Positions 41,593 through 49,796 of a stretch of DNA of 64,000 bases are shown one piece after another. The notes under the pieces are model-generated. The model was not told the origin of the DNA. It saw only the letters and a list, made by a program, of their open reading frames with translations, and made no database searches. Origin of the DNA: Planococcus sp. ISL-110 (GTDB taxonomy: Bacteria; Bacillota; Bacilli; Bacillales_A; Planococcaceae). The stretch's first letter is position 1. The number at the start of each line of letters is the position of its first letter. The stretch lies in contig NZ_JAGGPX010000012.1 in NCBI RefSeq assembly GCF_018613575.1, positions 1 through 64,000 of the forward strand. The letters are read 5' to 3'. A program made the translations under genes and the position numbers.

Positions 41593-42572
41593 GTCACATC
41601 CGACTCCTTTTTCGTTCTATTTTTTTCAATGAAAAACGGGTGTTCATGCCGTTCATGCGCCTTTAATATGGGCGCCAGGCAGGCATCCACCTGCAATGAT
41701 ATCCGGTACCATTCCTGCCAGTCCTTCGATTTGAAAAAATTTGCCACTTCCTGGTGTTCCGGGCTTTCCAAGGGCCTGTCTCCCCATTCCAGCCATTCCG
41801 GCTGGTGGGCAAAATCACAGAAAGCACGCCAGAATTTCTCCTCCAGCGCCCCTAAAGTCATATAGCGGCCATCTTTTGTTTCATAGATGGCGTAGCTGAC
41901 CCTCGTGCCGCCGATTTCCGGAATTCCTCTATCCGAAACACCCGCTTCATGATAGACGTCATGATTCCCAAGAAATTCAGCCATCACTTCAGCCAAAGCA
42001 ATATCCAGGTACTGCCCCTTTCCGGTCCGGAACTTTTTCAATAACGCAGCAAGCAGCTGTTCTGAAGCGAGCAAGCCTCCCGTGAAATCAGCGAACGTAT
42101 TGGTTGGGTGAATCGGCCTACCGGAAGCATCTGTCAATTGATCCAAAGCACCCGACAAAGCCATATAATTCAAGTCATGGCTGCCCAAGCCGGCCATTTC
42201 ACCCGTTTGTCCATACCCCGATAATGAACAGTAAACCAGATCCGGCTTCAGGATTTTCAAGCTGTCATAATCCAAGCCCAATTTTTTCATGACACCCGGC
42301 CGGAATGTCTCAATAAGCGCATCTGCACTTTTCACCAATTCCAGCATCTCAAGACGGCCTTCAGGTGATTTCAAGTCGATCCGGACAATCGTTTTGCCGT
42401 GGTTATTCGCCCGGTGGACATGCCCTCCGCTCATATAACGCGCCGGATCACCGGCTGGCGGTTCCACTTTGATGACTTCCGCCCCTAGTTCGGCAAGCCG
42501 CATTCCTGCATACGGCCCTGGAACATAATAAGTGACGTCCAGTATCCGTACACCTTTCAATGCATTTTCCAT
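41589..42572 (-). CDS. CaiB/BaiF family CoA-transferase
   Basis: 327-aa class III CoA-transferase or alpha-methylacyl-CoA racemase relative. The family start ILDVTYYVPGPYAGMRLAELGAEVIKVEPPAGDPAR and the catalytic Asp region LGSHDLNYMALSG are present. The shorter length compared with ~400-aa formyl/carnitine CoA-transferases favours the racemase-like branch, which would allow oxidation of methyl-branched fatty acids, the main lipids of this group. That link is inference. Its ATG directly abuts the acyl-CoA dehydrogenase stop. Confidence 0.85.
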   Translation of the reverse strand: MENALKGVRILDVTYYVPGPYAGMRLAELGAEVIKVEPPAGDPARYMSGGHVHRANNHGKTIVRIDLKSPEGRLEMLELVKSADALIETFRPGVMKKLGLDYDSLKILKPDLVYCSLSGYGQTGEMAGLGSHDLNYMALSGALDQLTDASGRPIHPTNTFADFTGGLLASEQLLAALLKKFRTGKGQYLDIALAEVMAEFLGNHDVYHEAGVSDRGIPEIGGTRVSYAIYETKDGRYMTLGALEEKFWRAFCDFAHQPEWLEWGDRPLESPEHQEVANFFKSKDWQEWYRISLQVDACLAPILKAHERHEHPFFIEKNRTKKESDVT

Positions 42573-43721
42573 TTACAGGCCCATCCGTTTAGCAACGATG
42601 GTTTTCATGATTTCATTAGAGCCTGCATAGATTGCTGCTACTGGGATATCCCGGTAGCGGCGTGCAATCTTGTATTCTTCCATGTAGCCGTATCCGCCAT
42701 GCAATTGCATGCACTCACCGGAAATCTTTTTGGCCGTGTCGGTCAGCCAAAATTTCGCCATCGACACTTTGGAAACAATGTCTTTCCCAGCCATATGGTC
42801 TTCAATGAGTGATTCCAAAAATGAATGGCCCAATTCGATTTCCGTCGCCATTTCCACCAATTTAAATTGGGAATTCTGGAACGAGCCGATTGGCTTGCCA
42901 AAGGCCTTTCTTGACTTTACATATTCCAAGGTCATCTCCAGCATATCCTCTGATGCCACCTGGGCGGCCATTGCGACCACCAAGCGTTCCTGCTGCAGTT
43001 TTTCCATCAAATAGGTAAAGCCTTTGTTTTCTTCGCCGATCAAATTTGCTGCTGGAACAACACAATCCTCAAAATACAGTTCGGACGTATCTTGTGCATG
43101 AAGGCCGACTTTATCGAGCTTACGCCCTTTTATAAATCCAAGTGTCCCTTCTTCTACCATCAAAAGAGAAATGCCACGGTGCTTCGGTTCTGCTTTTGGA
43201 TCGGTTTTCACGACCACCAGCACCAATGTCGAATTGATGCCGTTAGTGATGAAGGTCTTCTGGCCATTGACAATGTAATTGTCGCCATCCCGAACGGCGG
43301 TGGTTGATATATTCGCCAGGTCAGATCCTGCTCCCGGTTCTGTCATGGCGATCGCTGTAATGTGATCACCTGAAACGCAGCCTGGCAGCCAGCGCTGTTT
43401 TTGCTCTTCATTGCCGTAGGATTCAACATAAGGAACGGTGATATCATTATGGAGGCCAACGCCTGTCAAACTGGCACCGACACGTTCCATCTCTTCTCCG
43501 ATAACAACTGCGTAACGGAAATCAAGTCCAAGACCGCCATATTGTTCTTCAACTTGAGGGCTTAAAAAACCCATATCCCCAAGTTTTTTCCAGAAGGATT
43601 TTGGAATAAGGCGATCTTTTTCCCACTGGTCATAATTCGGGACCGCTTCTTTCTCCAGAAATTTGCGCAACGACTTTCGGAACATCACATGTTCTTCTTC
43701 TTCAAAACGGTATCTCCCCAT
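42573..43721 (-). CDS. Acyl-CoA dehydrogenase
   Basis: 382-aa FAD enzyme introducing the alpha-beta double bond in acyl-CoA. Signatures are AIAMTEPGAGSDLANISTTA (FAD/substrate loop) and QLHGGYGYMEEYKIARRYRDIPVAAIYAGSNEIMKTIVAKRMGL at the C-terminus. The Glu in YAGSNEI is the usual catalytic base position of short/medium-chain enzymes. GGGGGACAAAGAGG precedes the ATG. It lies mid-operon between the SDR and CaiB-type genes. Confidence 0.92.
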   Translation of the reverse strand: MGRYRFEEEEHVMFRKSLRKFLEKEAVPNYDQWEKDRLIPKSFWKKLGDMGFLSPQVEEQYGGLGLDFRYAVVIGEEMERVGASLTGVGLHNDITVPYVESYGNEEQKQRWLPGCVSGDHITAIAMTEPGAGSDLANISTTAVRDGDNYIVNGQKTFITNGINSTLVLVVVKTDPKAEPKHRGISLLMVEEGTLGFIKGRKLDKVGLHAQDTSELYFEDCVVPAANLIGEENKGFTYLMEKLQQERLVVAMAAQVASEDMLEMTLEYVKSRKAFGKPIGSFQNSQFKLVEMATEIELGHSFLESLIEDHMAGKDIVSKVSMAKFWLTDTAKKISGECMQLHGGYGYMEEYKIARRYRDIPVAAIYAGSNEIMKTIVAKRMGL

Positions 43722-43735
43722 CCTCTTTGTCCCCC

Positions 43736-44506
43736 TTATTTCGGCTGCATGCGGATTGCTCCGTCGAGTCGGATTGTTTCTCCATTCAACATCGGATTCA
43801 CTGTAATGCTTTCCACCAATTGTGCGTATTCAGCAGGTTTTCCAAGGCGTGCTGGAAATGGCACAGCCGCAGACAATGAAGCAATTGCAGCATCCGGCAG
43901 CCCTTCCACCATCGGCGTCTCCATTAACCCAGGGGCAATTGCCATGACGCGGATTCCGTCTCTCGCCAATTCCCTCGCTATCGGCAAAGTCATTGAGACC
44001 ACTCCGCCTTTTGACGCACTATAGGCCGCTTGTCCAATCTGACCTTCGTAAGCGGCCACAGATGCTGTTGAAATAATGACCCCGCGCTCCCCTTCTTCAT
44101 TCGGCTCATTTTTCTGCATAGCTGCCGCGGCAACACGGATCACATTAAAGCTGCCGATCAAATTTACTTTGATGACTTTTTCGAATTGATCCAGCCCGAT
44201 CGGTGTGCCTTTGGACAATACTTTTCCTGGAGTGCCGATACCTGCACAATTGACCACTAAATCGATCTCGCCGAATTGTTCGAGCGTTTCGCTGATATTC
44301 TGTTCGACCTGCCTCGCATCTGTCACGTCGGTTTCTTTGTAGATAACTGATTCTCCGCCTAACTCCTCGATCAGCTTTCTTGCCCGTTCTGCATTCAGGT
44401 CAAAAATAGCCGCTTTTCCGCCACTTTTTGCAATGTGGCGCACTGTCGCTTCTCCTAGCCCGGATGCTCCACCTGTAACCACTGCTTTAACATTTGAAAA
44501 TTCCAT
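43736..44506 (-). CDS. SDR family 3-hydroxyacyl-CoA dehydrogenase (type 2-like)
   Basis: 256-aa short-chain dehydrogenase. The NAD-binding start [15 protein letters not shown], the acidic NAD selector in [20 protein letters not shown] and the catalytic YSASKGGV are present. The sequence resembles the HSD17B10/type 2 3-hydroxyacyl-CoA dehydrogenases acting on branched and short-chain substrates, which fits the operon. The start is the second of two close ATGs (44506), since the first touches the GAGGGGG ribosome site. Confidence 0.88.
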   Translation of the reverse strand: MEFSNVKAVVTGGASGLGEATVRHIAKSGGKAAIFDLNAERARKLIEELGGESVIYKETDVTDARQVEQNISETLEQFGEIDLVVNCAGIGTPGKVLSKGTPIGLDQFEKVIKVNLIGSFNVIRVAAAAMQKNEPNEEGERGVIISTASVAAYEGQIGQAAYSASKGGVVSMTLPIARELARDGIRVMAIAPGLMETPMVEGLPDAAIASLSAAVPFPARLGKPAEYAQLVESITVNPMLNGETIRLDGAIRMQPK

Positions 44507-44534
44507 TGTCATCCCCCTCAGTGTTCAAAACGAT

Positions 44535-45683
44535 CTACAGTTTTTCAATGATGGTGGCATTGGCCATTCCCATCCCTTCGCAAATTGCCAATAGACCATA
44601 ACGCCCATTTGTCCGCTCCAGTTCATGCAGCAGCGACACCAGCAATTTGGTTCCTGTTGCGCCAAGCGGGTGCCCAAGTGCTATCGCGCCACCGTTGACA
44701 TTCAGTTTTTCGGGATCTCCGCCGATGTCGTTCAGCCATGCAAGTGGAACTGGCGCAAACGCTTCATTGACTTCATAACGATCCATATCACCAATTTCGA
44801 GCCCTGCTTTTTCAAGCACTTTCCTTGTTGCCGCAATCGGCCCCGTCAGCATCAATGTCGGATCGGAGCCCACCACTACACGCGCCAGTATCCGCGCTTT
44901 CGGTTTCAAGCCCAGCTCCTGCGCTTTCTCAGCCGACATCAAAAGGACGGCTGAAGCACCATCACTCATCTGGCTGGCGTTCCCCGCAGTGATTACACCA
45001 TTCTCATCAAAAGCCGTTTTCAGTCTCCCCAGAACTTCCTGTGTCGTTCCAGGACGCGGCCCTTCATCTACCGCAACGGTTTGTTTTTCGCCGTCTGCGC
45101 CTTGTGTTTCAATCGGAACAATTTCCCGCTCGTAATGTCCTGCCTGAATGGCATTTTGCGCCCGCTCATGACTTTGCACCGCGAAAGCATCAAGCTGCTC
45201 CCTGGTGAATCCCCATTTCTCAGCGATGCGTTCTGCCGATAATCCCTGGTTGATGATTTCGTATTGGTCAGTCAGCTTCTTGCTGGGTTTTGCATCCTGC
45301 ATATTGGAAAACATCGGTACGCGCGTCATACTTTCTACACCACCCGCAATGACGATATCCATATCTCCCGCTAAAATCGCCTGCGCCCCAAAATGCACTG
45401 CCTGCTGGCTTGAACCGCATTGGCGATCAATGGTGACACCGGGCACATAATCCGGAAAACCTGCAATCAATGCTGCCGTGCGCGCAATATTGCCACCCTG
45501 TTCGCCGGCCTGTGAAACACAACCTAAAATAACATCTTCTATATCCGCTTTTTCCACACCAGCACGTTTCACCAGCGCTTCCAGTACTAAAGCTGCCAAT
45601 TCATCCGGGCGTTGATTCGCAAACTGCCCTTTTCTGCGCCCTATCGGTGAACGTACTCCTTCTATTATTACAACTTCTCTCAT
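44535..45683 (-). CDS. Thiolase family acetyl-CoA C-acyltransferase
   Basis: 382-aa thiolase for the last step of beta-oxidation. Catalytic residues are visible: nucleophile Cys in IDRQCGSSQQAVHFGAQAI (about residue 87), His in NGGAIALGHPLGATGTKL, and the second Cys in AICEGMGMANATI. The ATG at 45683 follows GGGGTGAAGGAT; the longer frame runs through the cre site. First gene of the operon thiolase-SDR-ACAD-CaiB-ligase. An enoyl-CoA hydratase is not in the cluster and must be elsewhere. Confidence 0.92.
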   Translation of the reverse strand: MREVVIIEGVRSPIGRRKGQFANQRPDELAALVLEALVKRAGVEKADIEDVILGCVSQAGEQGGNIARTAALIAGFPDYVPGVTIDRQCGSSQQAVHFGAQAILAGDMDIVIAGGVESMTRVPMFSNMQDAKPSKKLTDQYEIINQGLSAERIAEKWGFTREQLDAFAVQSHERAQNAIQAGHYEREIVPIETQGADGEKQTVAVDEGPRPGTTQEVLGRLKTAFDENGVITAGNASQMSDGASAVLLMSAEKAQELGLKPKARILARVVVGSDPTLMLTGPIAATRKVLEKAGLEIGDMDRYEVNEAFAPVPLAWLNDIGGDPEKLNVNGGAIALGHPLGATGTKLLVSLLHELERTNGRYGLLAICEGMGMANATIIEKL

Positions 45684-45707
45684 ATCCTTCACCCCATTAT
45701 AGATTTT

Positions 45708-45750
45708 TGAAATCGCTTTCATTTAGCTGAATTGAATGACTATTCACTCA
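45708..45750 (-). promoter_or_regulatory. cre site and FadR-like operator of the fad operon
   Basis: TGAAATCGCTTTCA (45708-45721) matches the CcpA consensus TGWAANCGNTNWCA at all positions. TGAATGACTATTCACTCA (45733-45750) is close to the Bacillus FadR/YsiA box TGAATGAATANTCATTCA (from memory). Both lie between the operon's probable promoter (TTGTAC near 45762-45767) and the thiolase start. Predicted logic: repressed by sugar, induced by acyl-CoA. Confidence 0.75.
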
Positions 45751-45790
45751 TTAAAACCATTGTACAAGAACCGTTTGCCAAATGCTACAA

Positions 45791-46068
45791 GAAAAGCGAA
45801 AGCACCCATATAGCTCTGACAGGCATAAGACAGACCAGCAGTGCGGCGCTCTTTGCCGCGCAGCTGGGTTGGCTTATGACCCGAAGAGCTGGGTGCTGGA
45901 GTCTGGACAATAAGAAAAGCGAAAGCACCCATATAGCTCTGACAGGCATAAGACAGACCAGCAGTGCGGCGCTCTTTGCCGCGCAGCTGGGTTGGCTTAT
46001 GATCCGAAGAGCTGGGTGCTGGAGTCTGGACAATAAGAAAAGCGAAAGCACCCAAGTAGCTCTGACAG
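45791..46068. repeat. 123-bp foldback repeat, 2.25 nearly identical copies
   Basis: Units begin at 45791, 45914 and 46037 (period 123); the third is cut at about 46068. The first two differ by a single base in most of their length. Each folds back: AGCACCC (45801) with GGGTGCT (45891), AGCTC with GAGCT, GCATAAG with CTTATG, and GCGGC (45843) with GCCGC (45855). Open frames exist in several registers because the unit length is a multiple of three; I treat them as spurious. Confidence 0.88.
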
Positions 46069-46093
46069 CACAAAGCCACATATTTTCTTGAGC

Positions 46094-46131
46094 AAAAAAA
46101 GATTCCGCAGCCTCAGCCACGGAATCTTTTC
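46094..46131 (-). terminator. Terminator after the second binding-protein gene
   Basis: Stem AAAAGATTCCG / CGGAATCTTTT with a 12-base loop and T run on the minus strand, abutting the stop codon. Confidence 0.82.
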
Positions 46132-47022
46132 TTATTCTTCAATCAATCCTTTTTCAAACAAGAAGTCACGGGCCACATCACGGGCGATTGCCTGGTCTTG
46201 ATCTACTCTTGCATTCATGAGCATCATTTCTTCCTCGCTAATTTGCCCAGCGAGTTCATTGACCAGATCTTCAAGCTCCGGATAGTCTTTCAAAGTTTCT
46301 TGTCGAACGATCGGTACCGCATCATATTTAGGAAAGAACCCTAAGTTATCTTCTGTGGTTTGCAAGTCGAACAATTCAATTCGGCTATCCGTGGTGAAGG
46401 CAGGAATAACGTCTACATCGCCTTCAGCAACTGCTTCATACATAATTGATGGATCAAAACTTTCGGTATTGGAAAATTCCATCTCATATGTGGAGACCAA
46501 GTCTTCGTAACCATCTCCTTCCCGTTCATAAAATGAATGAGGGCCGCCAAAGCTCACTGGCTGTGAATGGGTTATCTCAGCCAGTTCCGACAGTGTTTGA
46601 CTGTCTTTTGAAAATGCCACCGTGTAGCTGTTCTCAAAACCTAAAGGCTCCAGCCAAGTCACATCCAACGCTTCTTCATATCCAGCCCGCACACGTGCCA
46701 GTACTTCTTCTGAAGATTCTCCGATTACCGATTCTTCTTTTAACACATCCTTTAATCCGGTTCCTGTATATTCGACATACATATCGATGTCCCCATCTTC
46801 AATAGCCGGTGTCAAAATCAACACTTCCCCCAAGCCTTCTTCATAGCTTACTGAATACTCCGAATTGCCTTCAATGTATTGACCTAGAATTTGCGGCAAG
46901 ATATATTGCTCAGTCCACGGTTTACCTCCAATGACAACGGGATCAGTACTCGCAGCCTCATTTCCGCAAGCAGCCACTAAAAATACTGTTGTTGCCAAAC
47001 CAACTATTAGAATGCTTCTCAT
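46132..47022 (-). CDS. Glycine betaine/osmoprotectant-binding lipoprotein (paralogue 2)
   Basis: 296-aa OpuCC-type substrate-binding lipoprotein. Signal peptide with lipobox LVAAC (Cys at about residue 19), then VIGGKPWTEQYILPQILGQYIE, the MYVEYTGTGLKDVLKEES block and GDVDVIPAFTTDSRIELFDL. It is closely similar along its whole length to the binding protein encoded just upstream, so it is a recent tandem duplicate. A terminator separates the two, so its expression may be lower or separate. GAGGAAGCTG precedes the ATG. Confidence 0.88.
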   Translation of the reverse strand: MRSILIVGLATTVFLVAACGNEAASTDPVVIGGKPWTEQYILPQILGQYIEGNSEYSVSYEEGLGEVLILTPAIEDGDIDMYVEYTGTGLKDVLKEESVIGESSEEVLARVRAGYEEALDVTWLEPLGFENSYTVAFSKDSQTLSELAEITHSQPVSFGGPHSFYEREGDGYEDLVSTYEMEFSNTESFDPSIMYEAVAEGDVDVIPAFTTDSRIELFDLQTTEDNLGFFPKYDAVPIVRQETLKDYPELEDLVNELAGQISEEEMMLMNARVDQDQAIARDVARDFLFEKGLIEE

Positions 47023-47136
47023 CAGCTTCCTCTTTTTAATTATCTGAATTTACAAACTATTTATTGCTGGAGTAATTGTACAAGAAATCGAAACAAAACA
47101 CTATAAAAGACAGCCACATTCCTTTCATTAAACAGA

Positions 47137-47184
47137 AAAAAGCTGCGCTGAAAGTCATAGTTACCGACTTCCAGCACAGCTGCT
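47137..47184 (-). terminator. Terminator after the first binding-protein gene
   Basis: Imperfect stem AGCTGCGCTGAAAGTC / GACTTCCAGCACAGCT, followed on the minus strand by TTTTTTCTG. Confidence 0.75.
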
Positions 47185-47190
47185 TGCACT

Positions 47191-48093
47191 TTACTCTTCA
47201 ATTAGCCCTTTTTCAATCAGGAACTCACGAGCGACATCACTCGCCACTTCCTGGTCTACGTCAACTCGTGAATTCATGGCCAGCATTTCTTCTTCACTGA
47301 TTTGCCCCGCCAGCCCACTTAAGACTTCCTCAAGCTCTGGGTATTCTTCGAGTGTTTCCATTCGAACAACAGGAACTGCGTCGTATTTCGGGAAAAACGA
47401 AAGATCGTCTTCTGTTGTTTCAAGATCAAATAATTCAATGCGGCTGTCTGTTGTAAAGGCTGGAATAACATCTACTTCTCCGCCTTGGACAGCTTCATAC
47501 ATAATGGCCGGATCAAAACTTTCCGTAGCTGAAAACTCAAATGGGTAAGTAGCGACAAGGTCATCAAAACCATCTCCCTGGCGTTCATAGAAAGGGTGCG
47601 GTGCGCCGAAACGCATATTTTCCGACTTTGAAATTTCCGCTAAATCCGAGTAAGTTTCCGCGTCATAACCGCTGTCCTTAGAAAACGCTAAAGTATAGCC
47701 ATTTTCAAAACCAAGCGGCTCTAGCCAAGTCGCACCCAAAGTGTCTTCATAGCCTGCTCTGACAATCTCCAATACTTCTTCCGAAGACTGTCCAGGTACA
47801 GACTCTTCCTTCAAAACATCTTTTAGCCCTGTACCAGTGTATTCCACATACATATCAATATCCCCTTGTTCCAAAGCAGGCGTTAAAATCGCTACTTCTC
47901 CAAGGCCATCTTCGTATTCCACTGTATATTCCGAATTTGCCTCAATGTATTGTCCAAGAATGTGAGGCAGGATATACTGTTCCGTCCAGGGCTTGCCGCC
48001 GATTACAAGTGGCTCCGATGCTTCTCCACCTGATCCGCATCCTGCAATGATAGTCGTTCCAGCCAATAAAATGCCTAATGCCGCTTTCTTCAT
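47191..48093 (-). CDS. Glycine betaine/osmoprotectant-binding lipoprotein (paralogue 1)
   Basis: 300-aa OpuCC-type lipoprotein with lipobox IIAGC (Cys at about residue 19). It carries the same landmarks as its neighbour: VIGGKPWTEQYILPHILGQYIEA, MYVEYTGTGLKDVLKEES, LGATWLEPLGFENGYTLAFS and GGEVDVIPAFTTDSRIELFDL. It would capture choline, betaine or a similar quaternary amine outside the membrane and deliver it to the adjacent permease. It lies 11 bases after the permease gene. GGGGGAATCAGG is the ribosome site. Confidence 0.9.
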   Translation of the reverse strand: MKKAALGILLAGTTIIAGCGSGGEASEPLVIGGKPWTEQYILPHILGQYIEANSEYTVEYEDGLGEVAILTPALEQGDIDMYVEYTGTGLKDVLKEESVPGQSSEEVLEIVRAGYEDTLGATWLEPLGFENGYTLAFSKDSGYDAETYSDLAEISKSENMRFGAPHPFYERQGDGFDDLVATYPFEFSATESFDPAIMYEAVQGGEVDVIPAFTTDSRIELFDLETTEDDLSFFPKYDAVPVVRMETLEEYPELEEVLSGLAGQISEEEMLAMNSRVDVDQEVASDVAREFLIEKGLIEE

Positions 48094-48104
48094 CCTGATT
48101 CCCC

Positions 48105-48743
48105 CTATGTTTTTAAGCCTTTTGGTGTTGCTCTTTTTTCAATCCACTTCAAAATTTGATCAAATCCAATGGCTAAAAAAGCGACCGGTAGCGCACCAGC
48201 CAGCACCAGCGAATTATTATACGATTGCAGGCCGCGGTAAATAATGTCTCCCAAGCCACCAGCTCCGACAAAGGTGGCAAGCGTAGCGATTCCGACCGTC
48301 AAGACAGTCGCTGTCCGAATCCCCGCCATAATGAACGGCAGTGCCAGCGGCAATTCGATTTGACGCAGGATTTGCGTTCGCGTCATTCCCATTCCACGTC
48401 CCGCTTCGATTGTGGAGCCATCGACACCGACAATGCCAGCATAAGTATTCCGCAAAATCGGCAGCAATGCATAAATGATGAGTGCAATTAATGCAGTAGG
48501 TGAGCCGATCCCCAAAATAGGCACCAAAAAGCCAAACAAGGCAAGGCTTGGGATCGTCTGGAAAACAGCCGTCACCCCGATGATTGGTTCAGCATAGCGC
48601 CGGTAGCGTGTAATGATAATTCCCAATGGCAATGCAATGGCAATGCCGATCGCCACTGCTACAAACGACAGATAGATATGTTCCAAGAATGCGCTGATGA
48701 TCATGTCCTGCCGGCTGACAAGAGTATCCAGAAAATTTCTCAT
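48105..48743 (-). CDS. Osmoprotectant ABC transporter permease (OpuCB/OpuCD type)
   Basis: 212-aa inner-membrane subunit with five or six helices (about 17-40, 50-75, 78-100, 130-155 and 175-200). The EAA-type coupling loop is visible as IEAGRGMGMTRTQILRQIELPLALPFIMAGIRTATVLTVG. Its ATG overlaps the ATPase stop (48740-48743). Most OpuC-type systems have two different permease genes; only one is present here, so it probably works as a homodimer. Confidence 0.9.
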   Translation of the reverse strand: MRNFLDTLVSRQDMIISAFLEHIYLSFVAVAIGIAIALPLGIIITRYRRYAEPIIGVTAVFQTIPSLALFGFLVPILGIGSPTALIALIIYALLPILRNTYAGIVGVDGSTIEAGRGMGMTRTQILRQIELPLALPFIMAGIRTATVLTVGIATLATFVGAGGLGDIIYRGLQSYNNSLVLAGALPVAFLAIGFDQILKWIEKRATPKGLKT

Positions 48744-49708
48744 GCCAGTACCCCCGTTTCCTTAGCAAGAGCAGCTTTCAATAAATCACGGTCATTAGCA
48801 TATGCAATAATCCGGCCATCTTGAACGACTGCCAAATAATCCTGGTCGCTTTCATCCAATTGCAGAAAAGCTTCTTCAATTGATGAGTCAGCAGAAATCT
48901 TCTTGGCATCTCCTGCCCAATCGGCTGTGAACAAGTCCAAAAATTCCATTAATCTCTTTTCTCCAAATGTCCGTTTTTGATTGATGCGCTCTACGCCGAT
49001 AAAATTCCGCACAAACTCATTAGCAGGATTGTCGATCAATTGCTGGGGTGTTCCTGTCTGCTCGACTTGCCCGTCGCGCATCAAGATAATGGAATCGGCG
49101 ATTTTCAAGGCCTCATCCATATCATGGGTAACAAAAACGATGGTTTTTTTGATGGTTTGTTGGAGATTCCGGAGTTCGTCCTGCAACTGTTCCCGGCTGA
49201 TGGGGTCAAGAGCTGAAAACGGTTCATCCATTAACACAATGTTCGGGTCTCCAGCAAGCGCCCGTATCACTCCGACACGCTGCTGCTGTCCACCACTCAA
49301 TTCGAGGGGATAGCGGTCCATATAAATTGCTGGATCCAGCCCGACCAATTCGAGCAGTTCCCGTACCCGCTCTTCTTTTTTGGCTTTTGGCCATTCCAGC
49401 AGTTTTGGGACCAGCGCCACATTGTCCGAGATGGTCATATGAGGAAACAAGCCAATACGTTGAATCACGTAGCCGATTGAGCGGCGTAATTGAACTTCGT
49501 CCATTCCGTTTATAGGTTTCTCGTCAATATAGATACTCCCGGCAGTCGGTTTTTCCAGTTTATTGATCATTTTCATTAAAGTGGTTTTGCCGCATCCACT
49601 GGGACCAATTACGGCAGTCAATTCATGAGTGGGAAGAACGAGTGAAATGTCTTTTAATGCTTCCGTTCCATCCGGAAAGCGCTTTGTGACATTTTCAAAT
49701 CGAATCAT
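48740..49708 (-). CDS. Osmoprotectant ABC transporter ATP-binding protein (OpuCA-like)
   Basis: 322-aa ATPase. Walker A GPSGCGKTT (about residues 36-44), Q-loop, signature LSGGQQQRVGVIRAL, Walker B IVLMDEPFSALDP and the switch His in FVTHDMDEALK are all present. The C-terminal ~75 residues hold what looks like a single CBS-type module (LAVVQDGRIIAYANDRDLLKAAL). OpuCA proteins usually carry two CBS modules for osmotic control, so regulation may differ. First gene of the operon; AAGGGAGCGGATGCT precedes the ATG. Confidence 0.9.
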   Translation of the reverse strand: MIRFENVTKRFPDGTEALKDISLVLPTHELTAVIGPSGCGKTTLMKMINKLEKPTAGSIYIDEKPINGMDEVQLRRSIGYVIQRIGLFPHMTISDNVALVPKLLEWPKAKKEERVRELLELVGLDPAIYMDRYPLELSGGQQQRVGVIRALAGDPNIVLMDEPFSALDPISREQLQDELRNLQQTIKKTIVFVTHDMDEALKIADSIILMRDGQVEQTGTPQQLIDNPANEFVRNFIGVERINQKRTFGEKRLMEFLDLFTADWAGDAKKISADSSIEEAFLQLDESDQDYLAVVQDGRIIAYANDRDLLKAALAKETGVLA

Positions 49709-49748
49709 AGCATCCGCTCCCTTCTGATTCTTTCAGCCTAGCTTTTTT

Positions 49749-49774
49749 ATACCCTCTAGCAGACTGCTTTACTC
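49749..49774 (-). promoter_or_regulatory. Candidate sigma-B promoter of the osmoprotectant operon
   Basis: On the minus strand GAGTAA, 14 bases, GGGTAT: perfect sigma-B -10, four of six at -35. It lies about 40 bases upstream of the ATPase start. Sigma-B control of the opuC operon is known in Listeria. Confidence 0.5.
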
Positions 49775-49796
49775 ATTTAAAGTTTACACGGAATAA

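Noticed and set aside
45696-45701. TATAAT (minus strand) as the fad operon -10
   Set aside because: It is only about 13 bases before the thiolase start and touches the ribosome site, too close for a normal transcript with this leader.
45732-46120. Open frames of 111-119 codons on both strands across the 123-bp repeats
   Set aside because: The unit is a multiple of three, so any stop-free register stays open. Translations are simple repeats of one another with no ribosome site, and the DNA covaries as a foldback instead.
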